DNA from: Stigmatella erecta
Lineage (GTDB): Bacteria > Myxococcota > Myxococcia > Myxococcales > Myxococcaceae
NCBI RefSeq assembly: GCF_900111745.1
Contig: NZ_FOIJ01000013.1
Span: 167,614-231,613, forward strand
Direction of reading: 5' to 3'
Length of the DNA: 64,000 nucleotides
Both the position numbers and the translations under genes were made by a program. Below, piece by piece: positions 1-7,930 of the stretch (its first letter is position 1; the number at the start of each line of letters is the position of its first letter). The notes beneath the pieces were generated by a model. The model saw nothing but the letters and a program-made list of their open reading frames with translations. It did no database searches and was not told the origin of the DNA.

Positions 1-149
1 GCGGCCCCGCCAGCGCCCCGGTGGGCGATGCGCCGCGCGAGGTGCAGGAGATGCTGCGCTTCATGGCCCGGCAGCTCGGGCTGCGGGGCGTGGCCCTTGC
101 CGCCGGGGGGGCGCTGGGGGCCGAGGGGCTCCCGGCCCGCGGAGGCTAG
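1..149 (+). CDS. 3' end of an unidentified gene (partial)
   Basis: The frame with codons starting at position 3 is open from the window edge to TAG at 147-149. It encodes about 48 residues, beginning GPASAPVGDAPREVQEML and ending LPARGG. The segment after REVQEML could be one amphipathic helix followed by an Ala/Gly-rich tail. No family can be named from this fragment. Its strong GC3 bias and a stop that overlaps the stop of the convergent histidine kinase gene by four bases (CTAG) support it being a real C-terminus rather than chance. Confidence 0.5.
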   Translation, partial: GPASAPVGDAPREVQEMLRFMARQLGLRGVALAAGGALGAEGLPARGG

Positions 150-1411
150 GAGGCCAGGGCCTGGGCGGTGGCCGGGCGCACCGGGATGCGCAGGCAGAAC
201 AGGGAGCCCTTGGGCTGGTTGTCCTCCACCCAGATCCACCCGCCGTGCGCCTCGATGACGCGCCGGCTGAAGGCCAGCCCCAGGCTGTTGCTGGCCCGGG
301 CGCGCGCGGCGCTGGGCACGCCCTCGGGCAGCTGCGTCTCGAAGACGTAGGGCCGGGTGTTGGAGGGAATGCCGGGGCCCTCGTCGCGGATGCGCACCTC
401 CAGCAGCCCCGGCTCGGGCTGAGAGACTTCCAGCGCCACCTTGCCGCTGCCCAGCGCCGTGAAGCGGAACGAGTTGTCCAGCAGGTTCTCCACCGCGCGC
501 CGCAGCAGGTTCCGGTCCGCGGTGACGAGCCGCTCCGTCACCCGGATGCCGTGGGTGAACTGGCGGTGCGTGCCGTGGGTGCGCATGGAGAAGTCCCGCA
601 CCACCTCGGCCATGAGCGCGGTGAAGTCGAACTCGGCCAGCCGGGGCACCAGGGGCGAGTCCTCGCGGCTGGCCTCCAGCAGGTTGTTCACCAGCCGCTG
701 CACGCCCTCGGCCGTCTCGCGGATGTCCCGCGCCGCCCCCCGCGCGTCGTCGGGAATCTGGGGCCGCACCTGCATGAGCGCCGCGTGGGTCTGGATGGTG
801 CTCAGCGGCGTCTGCAAGTCCCTGGCGACGAGCTGCAACAGCTCGTCCTTGTGGCGCTGCATCCGCGAGAGCGCGTCGCGCTGGGAGCGGCTCTCGGCCT
901 CGCGGCGCGCCAGCTCCAGCGCGTGCAGGCGAAGCTGGAGCTGGGACTCCACCTGCCGGCCCAGCAGCCGCAGCGCCTCGGCCTGCTCGGGCTTCAGCTC
1001 GCGCGGCTCGCTGTCGATGACGCACAGGGTGCCCAGGTTGTGCCCGCCCTGGCTCTTGAGGGGCGTGCCCGCGTAGAAGCGGACGTGCGGGGCTCCCGTC
1101 ACCAGCGGGTTGTCGTGGAAGCGCTCGTCCTTGCGGGTATCCGGCACCACGAAGAGCCCGTCCTGAAGGATGGCGTGGGCGCAGAAGGCGAGGTCCCGCG
1201 GCGTCTCGGTGGCCTCCGTGCCCACGCGCGCCTTGAACCACTGGCGGCCCTGGTCGATGAGCGACACCAGCGCCACCGGCGTCCCACAGAACAGGGAGGC
1301 CAGCCGCACCAGCTCATCGAATCCCTGCTCTGGCAGGGTATCGAGGATCCCATGAGAGGCCAGATTCTCCAGGCGGGCTTCCTCGTTCCTGGGCAGCGGG
1401 GCGCTCTTCAT
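146..1411 (-). CDS. GAF-domain sensor histidine kinase, degenerate (no phospho-acceptor His)
   Basis: A soluble 421-aa sensor kinase-like protein. An N-terminal GAF domain (about residues 15-165) is followed by a coiled-coil linker, a DHp-like two-helix segment (about 180-250) and a HATPase_c domain (about 280-415). The N-box (ENLLDNSFRF) and G1 box (DEGPGIP) are recognisable; the G2 loop reads NSLGLAF rather than GxGLGL. In the H-box, where H-D/E-L-R-T-P-L is expected, the sequence is VARDLQTPL: Arg197 stands at the His position, so canonical autophosphorylation is not expected. I start at ATG 1411, which has GGAG eight bases upstream; a TTG at 1429 is possible but the GGAG lies inside that extension. 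No membrane segment is seen. The gene is divergent from the hybrid kinase at 1807, so the two may share regulation. Confidence 0.85.
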   Translation of the reverse strand: MKSAPLPRNEEARLENLASHGILDTLPEQGFDELVRLASLFCGTPVALVSLIDQGRQWFKARVGTEATETPRDLAFCAHAILQDGLFVVPDTRKDERFHDNPLVTGAPHVRFYAGTPLKSQGGHNLGTLCVIDSEPRELKPEQAEALRLLGRQVESQLQLRLHALELARREAESRSQRDALSRMQRHKDELLQLVARDLQTPLSTIQTHAALMQVRPQIPDDARGAARDIRETAEGVQRLVNNLLEASREDSPLVPRLAEFDFTALMAEVVRDFSMRTHGTHRQFTHGIRVTERLVTADRNLLRRAVENLLDNSFRFTALGSGKVALEVSQPEPGLLEVRIRDEGPGIPSNTRPYVFETQLPEGVPSAARARASNSLGLAFSRRVIEAHGGWIWVEDNQPKGSLFCLRIPVRPATAQALAS

Positions 1412-1806
1412 GCGGGGAACTCCGGGCAAACGGTGAGGGAGCAGAAAGGTAAGGAGGCGAAGTGGGGAGAACAGTCCCCAGCTCCTGCGGTCTGGAAGGG
1501 GGTGTATGGGGATGTCCGCGTGGCGACAGTCCCTCCGAAGGGAGTCTCCCTTTCTCCACCCGATTCAGTAGTCAGGAGGAGGTGCAGGCGCCTGACAACC
1601 CGCACGCAGGGCAAGGAAGCGAACGTTCGGAGGGCTGCCAGAAGGCTGGGCAAGTTGAACTTCCAGCATCGGTTGACTTTTACACACCTTGGGCTCTTAT
1701 CTAGCCTTGAGTCAGGCCTCCAGCGGGTGACAGGGCAGTAGGAACTCAGTGGCCCGGAAGGCTCCTGGCCATACCGTCCTTGGACCACAGGACGTGAGGA
1801 GGCGAA
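1412..1806. other. Divergent intergenic region between two sensor kinase genes
   Basis: A 395-bp spacer between divergent starts. No convincing gene is seen; the frames open here are shadows. Near the right-hand gene it contains a good sigma-70-like promoter (listed separately). Confidence 0.5.
1673..1702 (+). promoter_or_regulatory. Candidate sigma-70-type promoter of the hybrid kinase gene
   Basis: TTGACT at 1673-1678 and TTATCT at 1697-1702 are separated by 18 bp, in a relatively AT-rich patch. This would give a leader of roughly 100 nt before the GTG start at 1807. It is assigned by eye only. Confidence 0.4.
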
Positions 1807-4320
1807 GTGGCAGAGGAGTGGGTGCCAGGACCGGGGCAGGGGCCCCGGGCGGGTCCGAAGGGGACGGCCCCGGGCCTGAAGCCACTGAGCTTGGTGAGCA
1901 CGGACATGGAAGCGGACGCACTGCGCTATCGCATGCTGGCCCAGCACCTGCGTGCGGTCATCTTCCAGTTGGACGCGCGCGGCCACTTCACCCTCCTGGG
2001 CGCCTCGTGGGAGGAGCTGACGGACCTCAAGGTGGCCTCGACCCTGGGCACCTCGCTCGTGGATGCGCTGCACCCGGTGGACCGCGAGCCGGTGCGCGGC
2101 TGGCTGCGCGCGCTGGCGGCGCGGGAGCAGGACGGCTTCCGGCACGAGGTGCGCATCCTCACCCGTACGGGCACCTGCTGGGTGGAGCTGTTCGCCCAGG
2201 CCTCGCCGTCCCTGGCCGGAGAGGTGGTGGGCATCCTCACGGACATCTCCGAGCGCCGCCGGGCGCAGGATGCCGTCACCACCCGGGAGCGCTGCCTGGC
2301 CGCCGTGGTGGAGGTGCAGCGCCGGCTGCTGATGCACGAGCCCGAGGGCCACCTCTACCAGGACATCCTCGCCCCGCTGGGGCGGGCCTCGGGCGCCAGC
2401 CGCGCCTATGTCTTCGAGGCCCACCGGGACGTGATGGGGCGCCTGCGGGTGATTCAGCGCGCCGAGTGGTGCATGGCGGGCATCTCCCCGCGCAGCCAGA
2501 GCCCCAGCGAGATCGCCCTCGAGGAGGAGCTCTTTCCAGAGCAGGCGGCCCTGCTGTCCGCGGGCCAGCCGCTGCAGTTCCTGGCGTCGGAGACGCCCCC
2601 GCGGTTCCGGGCGGGCCTGGCCCGCCAGGGCATCCTGTCGGCGCTGCTCTTGCCGGTGCGGGTGAACGGGGAGGTGTTCGGCTTCATCGGCTTCGACAAC
2701 TGCGTGGAGGCGCACCGCTGGGAGGCGGTGGCGGTGAGCCTGCTGGCGGGCGCGGCGGGCGCGCTGTCGCTGGCGCTGGAGCAGCGCTCCACGGATGCGC
2801 TCCGGGCCCGCGCGGAGGCCACGCTGCGGCGGACCGAGGCGGGGTTCCACCTGCTCATCGAGGGGTTCCCGGATCCGGTGATGGTGCACGCCAACCTGCA
2901 CGTGCTCTACGCGAACCCGGCCGCGGTGCGCTACCTGGGGTACGAGGGCCAGGCGGGGCTCGTGGGGCTGCCCCTGCAGCGGCTGTTGCCCCTGAAGGAC
3001 CAGGACTCGCTGATGCGGCACGTGGCCGAGGCCCGCAGCGGGCTGACGTCCGTGCGCTCCTCGGACGTGACGCTGGTGCGCGTGGATGGGCAGGAGGTGG
3101 TGGCGGACATCGTCACCCTGGGGATGACCTTCGAGGGCTGGCCCGCGCTGGTCACCATCGCCAGGGACTTCACCGAGCGCAAGCAGATGCAGGCGCGGCT
3201 GATGCTCAGCGACCGCATGGCCTCCATGGGGACGCTGTCGGCCGGCATCGCGCACGAGCTGAACAACCCGCTCTCCTACGTCATCGCCAACCTGGAGTTC
3301 GTCCACGCCACGCTGCAGCCGGAGGAGTTCGACCTGGCGCGCGTGCCGGACTGGCGCCAGGCGCTCGAGGAGGCCCGGCAGGGCGCGGAGCGGGTGCGCC
3401 AGATTGTCCGCCAGCTCAAGACGTTCTCCCGCGTGGAGGAGGAGCGCCAGGAGCAGGTGGACCTGCACCGGGTGCTGGACTCGGTGGCGCAGATGGCCAC
3501 CAGCGAGGTGAAGCACCGGGCCCGGCTGGTGAAGGAGTACGGCCCGCTGCCGTCCATCACCGGCAACGACGGCAAGCTCTTCCAGGTCTTCCTCAACCTC
3601 GTCATCAACGCCGCGCACGCCATCCCCGAGGGCAGCGTGGACGAGAACGAGATCCGCCTGGTGACGGTGGAGGACGCGCGCGGGTGGGCGGTGGTGGAGG
3701 TGCGGGACACGGGCGGGGGCATTCCCCCGGACAACCTCAGCCGCATCTTCGAGCCCTTCTTCACCACCAAGCCGCAAGGGGTGGGCACCGGGCTGGGGCT
3801 GTCCATCTGCCTCACGCTGGTGCGCGCGCACGGCGGCGACATCACCGTGGAGTCCACGGTGGGCAAGGGCACGGTGTTCCGCGTGTCCCTGCCCCCGTCC
3901 CAGCACGAGGAGGGCACCCGCCCCGCGCCCGCCGTGGCGCCCGTGCCCACGCGCATGCGCGTGCTCATCGTGGACGACGAGCCCCAGGTGGCCGCCGCGC
4001 TGGGCCGGCTGCTGGAGGACCACGTGGTGGACATCGCCCACGGGGGGGCCCAGGGGCTGGACTTGCTGCTGCTCGGGGAGCAGTACGACGTCATCTTCTG
4101 TGACTTGCTGATGCCGGAGCTGACGGGAATGGACTTCCACGCGGAGGTGTCCGCCCGGCTGCCCGCGCTGGCCCACCGGTTCATCTTCATGACGGGCGGG
4201 GGCTTCACCCCGCGCGCGCGGGAGTTCCTCGCCAACGGGGCTCACCGCGTGCTGGACAAGCCCTTCGACAAGGCGGACGTGCAGCGGCTGATGATCGAAG
4301 TGCTCTCGCGCTGCCAGTAG
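1807..4320 (+). CDS. Hybrid sensor histidine kinase: PAS-GAF-PAS-HisKA-HATPase-REC
   Basis: An 837-aa cytoplasmic hybrid kinase. In order: PAS (about 40-150, ending in the usual DISERR junction), GAF (about 165-335), second PAS (about 345-460, ending DFTERKQMQ), HisKA with His483 in IAHELNNPL, HATPase_c (about 560-695; N-box FLNLVINAAHAI, G1 RDTGGGIPPDN, G2 GTGLGLSIC) and a C-terminal receiver (about 715-835) with acidic pair DDE, phospho-acceptor Asp766 (FCDLLMPELTG) and Lys818. All catalytic residues are present, so it should phosphorylate its own receiver; the output partner is not evident. The start is GTG 1807, with AGGAGG about six bases upstream. The PAS/GAF ligand is unknown. Unlike its divergent neighbour, this kinase appears fully competent. 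Confidence 0.93.
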   Translation: MAEEWVPGPGQGPRAGPKGTAPGLKPLSLVSTDMEADALRYRMLAQHLRAVIFQLDARGHFTLLGASWEELTDLKVASTLGTSLVDALHPVDREPVRGWLRALAAREQDGFRHEVRILTRTGTCWVELFAQASPSLAGEVVGILTDISERRRAQDAVTTRERCLAAVVEVQRRLLMHEPEGHLYQDILAPLGRASGASRAYVFEAHRDVMGRLRVIQRAEWCMAGISPRSQSPSEIALEEELFPEQAALLSAGQPLQFLASETPPRFRAGLARQGILSALLLPVRVNGEVFGFIGFDNCVEAHRWEAVAVSLLAGAAGALSLALEQRSTDALRARAEATLRRTEAGFHLLIEGFPDPVMVHANLHVLYANPAAVRYLGYEGQAGLVGLPLQRLLPLKDQDSLMRHVAEARSGLTSVRSSDVTLVRVDGQEVVADIVTLGMTFEGWPALVTIARDFTERKQMQARLMLSDRMASMGTLSAGIAHELNNPLSYVIANLEFVHATLQPEEFDLARVPDWRQALEEARQGAERVRQIVRQLKTFSRVEEERQEQVDLHRVLDSVAQMATSEVKHRARLVKEYGPLPSITGNDGKLFQVFLNLVINAAHAIPEGSVDENEIRLVTVEDARGWAVVEVRDTGGGIPPDNLSRIFEPFFTTKPQGVGTGLGLSICLTLVRAHGGDITVESTVGKGTVFRVSLPPSQHEEGTRPAPAVAPVPTRMRVLIVDDEPQVAAALGRLLEDHVVDIAHGGAQGLDLLLLGEQYDVIFCDLLMPELTGMDFHAEVSARLPALAHRFIFMTGGGFTPRAREFLANGAHRVLDKPFDKADVQRLMIEVLSRCQ

Positions 4321-4327
4321 GGGGCGA

Positions 4328-5161
4328 TCAGCCGCAGACCCCGCCGGCCCTGCACTGGAGGAAGCCGCAGTTCCTGCACCCCTGGCCGCCCGTGCCACAC
4401 CGGTCCCGCTGGTTGCCCGGCACGCAGGTGTTCCCATCGCAGCACCCGCTGCACGAGCTGGGGGTGCACTGGCACTGGCCCCCCACGCACTGCAGGCCCG
4501 AGGGACACGCGTCCTTGGTGCCGCACCGGCACCGGCCCTTGTCGCACCGGTCCGAGGCGATGGGGTCGCACGCCGGGTTCGGGCCACAGGCGCAGAAGCC
4601 ACCCTGCGAGCAGGCGTCCGCGGTGGCCGGGTTGCACGAGGTGCAGCTGATACCGCCCGTGCCACACGTCTGGAAGGTGGACGTGGTGCAGTAGCCGTTC
4701 ATGCAGCAGCCCGACGGACAGTCGACGCAGAAGTTGGGATCCACGGGCGGGGCGGACTCCATCCGCACGGTGAGCTCCACCTCGTAGCCCTTCCGGACCT
4801 GCACCGAGCTGCTGCCCTGCGCCACCCGCGTGCCCTCGTGCAAGCCCTCGATGCTCACCTCCGCCGGCGTCTCGTTCTCCACGGGGGGGAGCAGGATGCG
4901 GAACGTCTCGCCGTTGGTCAGCAGCCGCCCGGGCTCCCCGGGGAGCACGTAGGGGCCAATGCCGCTCTCGCCCACGCTGCCCGAGACGACGAGCTGGTCG
5001 ATGAACAGCGTGGTGGGAAAATCGATGGTGACGAACAGCGCCGTGCCCGAGGCCTTGTCCGCGTCGCGGCAGGCCCCCAGCAGCAGGCCCAGCAACACGA
5101 CGCTCCACAGCCGCTGGGCCCGCCAGCCATTCCCTCGCGCTTTCAGGAGCCTCCCGCTCAT
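4328..5161 (-). CDS. Cys-rich lipoprotein
   Basis: A 277-aa predicted lipoprotein. A basic N-terminus and hydrophobic stretch end in the lipobox LLGAC, with the lipidated Cys near residue 31. Residues about 35-140 look like a beta-rich domain. The C-terminal half (about 145-277) is very rich in Cys, with recurring CxxC, SGCC, GCCDGNTC and CGTGG blocks resembling the small disulphide-bonded modules common in myxobacterial surface proteins. It probably sits in the outer membrane or periplasm; no enzymatic motif is seen. It is convergent with the hybrid kinase, seven bases away, so no terminator fits between them. The Shine-Dalgarno upstream of ATG 5161 is weak. Confidence 0.75.
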   Translation of the reverse strand: MSGRLLKARGNGWRAQRLWSVVLLGLLLGACRDADKASGTALFVTIDFPTTLFIDQLVVSGSVGESGIGPYVLPGEPGRLLTNGETFRILLPPVENETPAEVSIEGLHEGTRVAQGSSSVQVRKGYEVELTVRMESAPPVDPNFCVDCPSGCCMNGYCTTSTFQTCGTGGISCTSCNPATADACSQGGFCACGPNPACDPIASDRCDKGRCRCGTKDACPSGLQCVGGQCQCTPSSCSGCCDGNTCVPGNQRDRCGTGGQGCRNCGFLQCRAGGVCG

Positions 5162-5293
5162 GGTGCCCGCACGCTACCGCGTGCCCCCGCGTGGCTGGAG
5201 CCTCGCCCGGAATGACCCCCGGCGGCCGTTGGAAAGGGAACGCTTCCTGGGGCACCATGGCAGGTGGGGAGCGGGAAGCGAGGAGCGTGGCGA

Positions 5294-5779
5294 ATGGTGG
5301 TCATTCTCATGGGCGTATCAGGGGCAGGGAAGACGACCATTGGCCGCCTGTTGGCCCATACCCTCGGGTGGCGCTTCCTGGAAGGGGATGATTTTCATCC
5401 TCCCGCGAACGTGGCGAAGATGCACGCGGGAGTGCCGCTCTCCGACGCGGATCGCGAGCCGTGGCTGGAGACGCTGCGCGGCGTGCTCGCCGAGGCGGTG
5501 GCGCGGGGCGAGAACGTGGTGCTGGCCTGCTCGGCGCTGCGCGCGCGCTACCGGCAGGTGCTCTCGGTGGATCCGGCGCAGGTGCGGTGGGTGTACCTCC
5601 AGGGCTCCCCCGCGTTGATTGCCCAGCGGCTGGCGGCCCGCAAGGGCCACTTCATGCCGCCGAGCCTCCTGGACAGCCAGTTCAACGTGCTGGAGGAGCC
5701 CGAGGGGGCGCTGGGGGTGGATGTCTCCCAGGGCCAACGGGCCGTCATCGACACCATCCGCGCGGGGCTGCGCCTCTAG
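5294..5779 (+). CDS. gntK: Gluconokinase, GntK/IdnK type
   Basis: A 161-aa small kinase that phosphorylates D-gluconate to 6-phosphogluconate with ATP, feeding the pentose phosphate or Entner-Doudoroff routes. The P-loop GVSGAGKTT is at residues 7-15. The family's GDDFHPPANVAKM substrate segment, the LACSAL strand and the LxARKGHFMPPSLLDSQ lid/Arg region are intact. Length matches the family (160-175 aa). I use ATG 5294 with GAGGAG about eight bases upstream; a GTG at 5264 would add ten residues before the usual start. Its stop overlaps the stop of the convergent B3/4-domain gene by four bases (CTAG). No gluconate transporter or GntR regulator is adjacent. Confidence 0.93.
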   Translation: MVVILMGVSGAGKTTIGRLLAHTLGWRFLEGDDFHPPANVAKMHAGVPLSDADREPWLETLRGVLAEAVARGENVVLACSALRARYRQVLSVDPAQVRWVYLQGSPALIAQRLAARKGHFMPPSLLDSQFNVLEEPEGALGVDVSQGQRAVIDTIRAGLRL

Positions 5780-6408
5780 GCGCCGGGGAGCTGTTCCACC
5801 GTGGCGCCCAGGCGCTCGAGCAGCTCGCGGTACCAGGCGAACGCGCGCGCGGTGCGGTCCCCCAGCGCCTGGGCCCCCCAGAGCACGGTGAGGGTGCGGC
5901 GGGTGTCCGGGGACGTCTTGGTGCGCTGGGCGTCCTTCACCGCGTTGGCGCAAGGGCCCTCCGCGTCGAAGAGGCACAGGAGCCCTGAGAGGCCGATGGT
6001 CTGCCCGGAGGCGTTGAAGACGTACTGCGCGCCCTCCGGGGCGATGCCCACGCGGAAGGGGGCGCGGGCCCGGTCCAGGTCCACCACGCTGATGGGCAGG
6101 CCGCTGTGCAGGGAGACGGCGTTGCAGGCGTCCACCGCGGCGTTGATGGTACCCAGCGACCCGTCCCCCGCGGCGCGCACGAGGTACTCCGAGGCGGGCT
6201 TGCCGCGGCCGGTGGGCTTGTAGCCCCCGTGGCGGAGCATGTCGCGCACGGCGCCCCGCACCGCGTCGTCGCTGGACAGGGGGGCCTGCGCCTGCGCCTG
6301 CAACAGGGCCGTCAGCCAGTCCGGCGAGGGCAGCGCGGAGAGCGGCGCGGGCAGGGTGGTGGTGAAGGCCAGCGGAGCCAACAGGGGGTGGGGCTCGAAG
6401 GTCAGCAC
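5776..6408 (-). CDS. Solo B3/4-domain protein (PheRS beta editing-domain-like)
   Basis: A 210-aa protein resembling the stand-alone B3/4 tRNA-binding/editing domain of the phenylalanyl-tRNA synthetase beta chain (COG3382). Supporting blocks are NAAVDACNAVSLHSGLPIS, VVDLDRARAPFRVGIAPEG, a GLLCLFDAEGP strand and the KDAQRTKTSPDT segment, in the family order. Relatives are thought to bind or edit mischarged tRNA, but their function is not well established. The start is GTG 6408, only three bases after the stop of the aldehyde dehydrogenase upstream on the same strand, so co-transcription is likely. The stop overlaps gntK by CTAG. Confidence 0.75.
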   Translation of the reverse strand: MLTFEPHPLLAPLAFTTTLPAPLSALPSPDWLTALLQAQAQAPLSSDDAVRGAVRDMLRHGGYKPTGRGKPASEYLVRAAGDGSLGTINAAVDACNAVSLHSGLPISVVDLDRARAPFRVGIAPEGAQYVFNASGQTIGLSGLLCLFDAEGPCANAVKDAQRTKTSPDTRRTLTVLWGAQALGDRTARAFAWYRELLERLGATVEQLPGA

Positions 6409-6411
6409 GGG

Positions 6412-7854
6412 TTACTCGAACATGCGGCTGGCGAGGCGCGCGAGCTGCTGGGCCTTGCCGGTGTACGGGGGAAAGAAGAAGTGCGCGAGCGAGGCGCGCC
6501 CCTGCCAGAGCACGGCGCGCGCGTGGCTCAGCTCCCGGAAGCCCTCCTCGCCGTGGTAGGCGCCCAGGCCGCTGGGGCCCACGCCGCCGAAGGGCAGGTG
6601 CGGGTTGGTCACCTGCAAGAGGACGTTGTTCACCACCGTCCCCCCCGCGCTCGTGCGCTTGAGCAGCGACTCCACCGCGGCCTCGTCCTGGCTGAAGACG
6701 TAGAGGGCCAGGGGCTTGCCGTCCGCGCGCAGGCTCTCCACGAGCGCGTCCGTCTGCTCGTAGCGCAGCACCGGCAGCAGCGGCCCGAAGATTTCCTCCT
6801 CCATCACCGGCGAGCGCGCCGTCACGTCCGCGAGCACCGTGGGGGCGATGTAGCGGCTCGCCGCGTCCACGCCCCCGCCGGCCACGAGCCGCGCGCCGGC
6901 CTGCACCGTCCGGTCCAGCAGGCCCCGCACCCGGGTGAAGGCCGCGCCATCCACCATGCGGCACAGGTCGGGGCTGGCCCGCCGGGCCTCCTCCGTCTTG
7001 CCGTAGAAGCGCTCCAGCGCCTCCTTCATCCCCGCGAGCAGCGCCTCCTCGCGCGAGGCGTGCACGTACACGTGGTCCGGGGCGATGCACGTCTGCCCCG
7101 CGTTGACGAACTTGCCCCAGATGATGCGCTCGGCCGCGGCCTTCACGTCCGCGGTGGCATCCACGATGACCGGGGACTTGCCGCCCAGCTCCAGCGTCAC
7201 GCCGGCCAGGTGCCGCGCCGCCGCGGCCATCACCTTCTGGCCCACGCGGCCGCCGCCCGTGAAGAAGAAGTGGTCGAAGGGCAGCTGCAGCAGCGCATCG
7301 CCCACCTCCGGGCCGCCCTGCACCACCGTCACCTCGGGGGGCTCGAAGGTGTCGCGCACCAGCGTCTCCAGGAAGGCGGCCGTGTGCGGCGTGCGCTCGC
7401 TGGGCTTGAGCATCACGCAGTTGCCCGCGGCCACCGCGGCGATGAGCGGGTTGATGGCCAGGCAGAACGGGTAGTTCCACGGCGAGAGGATGAGCACCAC
7501 GCCCTTGGCCTCGGCGTGCACCTCGCTGCGCGTGCCCGCCAGCAGCACGGGGGCTCCCACCCGGCGCGGCTTCATCCACGTCTTCAGGTGGCGGGCGGTG
7601 TGCGCCAGCTCCAGCAGCACCGGCAGCACCTCGGTGCTCTCCACCTCCGCGCGCGGCTTGCGGAAGTCCGCGAACAGGGCCTCGGCGAGCGCCTCGCGCC
7701 GGGCCAGCAGGTTCGTCTTCAGCCGCGCGAGCCGGGAGAGCCGCTCCGCCGCGGCCGTCTGGGCCATGTCCCAGCGGCGCGCCCGGAGCCGCTCGAAGGA
7801 GTCCCGCAGGGGCTGGTGGGTGTCCTCGGCTGCTTCCGGTACCACGAGGCGCAT
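6412..7854 (-). CDS. Aldehyde dehydrogenase, ALDH3-like (copy A)
   Basis: A 480-aa NAD(P)-dependent aldehyde dehydrogenase that oxidises aldehydes to acids. It belongs to the ALDH3 type by the PWNYPF cofactor-site block, KPSERTPHTAA, FFFTGG loop, LELGGKSP (general-base Glu222) and GQTCIAPD (nucleophile Cys256). The Glu-Cys spacing of 34 equals that of ALDH3A1. Long-chain or lipid-derived aldehydes are plausible substrates (inference from family). I start at ATG 7854 with an AGGAG upstream; the longer open frame to 7962 would run into the neighbouring dehydrogenase. It lies 76 bp downstream of its paralog on the same strand and three bases upstream of the B3/4 gene, suggesting a three-gene operon. 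Confidence 0.93.
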   Translation of the reverse strand: MRLVVPEAAEDTHQPLRDSFERLRARRWDMAQTAAAERLSRLARLKTNLLARREALAEALFADFRKPRAEVESTEVLPVLLELAHTARHLKTWMKPRRVGAPVLLAGTRSEVHAEAKGVVLILSPWNYPFCLAINPLIAAVAAGNCVMLKPSERTPHTAAFLETLVRDTFEPPEVTVVQGGPEVGDALLQLPFDHFFFTGGGRVGQKVMAAAARHLAGVTLELGGKSPVIVDATADVKAAAERIIWGKFVNAGQTCIAPDHVYVHASREEALLAGMKEALERFYGKTEEARRASPDLCRMVDGAAFTRVRGLLDRTVQAGARLVAGGGVDAASRYIAPTVLADVTARSPVMEEEIFGPLLPVLRYEQTDALVESLRADGKPLALYVFSQDEAAVESLLKRTSAGGTVVNNVLLQVTNPHLPFGGVGPSGLGAYHGEEGFRELSHARAVLWQGRASLAHFFFPPYTGKAQQLARLASRMFE

Positions 7855-7930
7855 GGCTTGCTCTCCTGCTCCTGTTCGCGAACCCCCCAACGCCGGGGGG
7901 CCCGCGCCTCTTCCCGAGGCGGCGAAGGGG

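Noticed and set aside
1408..4665. 1085-aa open frame on the minus strand
   Set aside because: It runs opposite the hybrid kinase gene and shows no domain; high GC3 leaves antisense frames open. The Arg/His/Gly-rich composition is typical of shadows.
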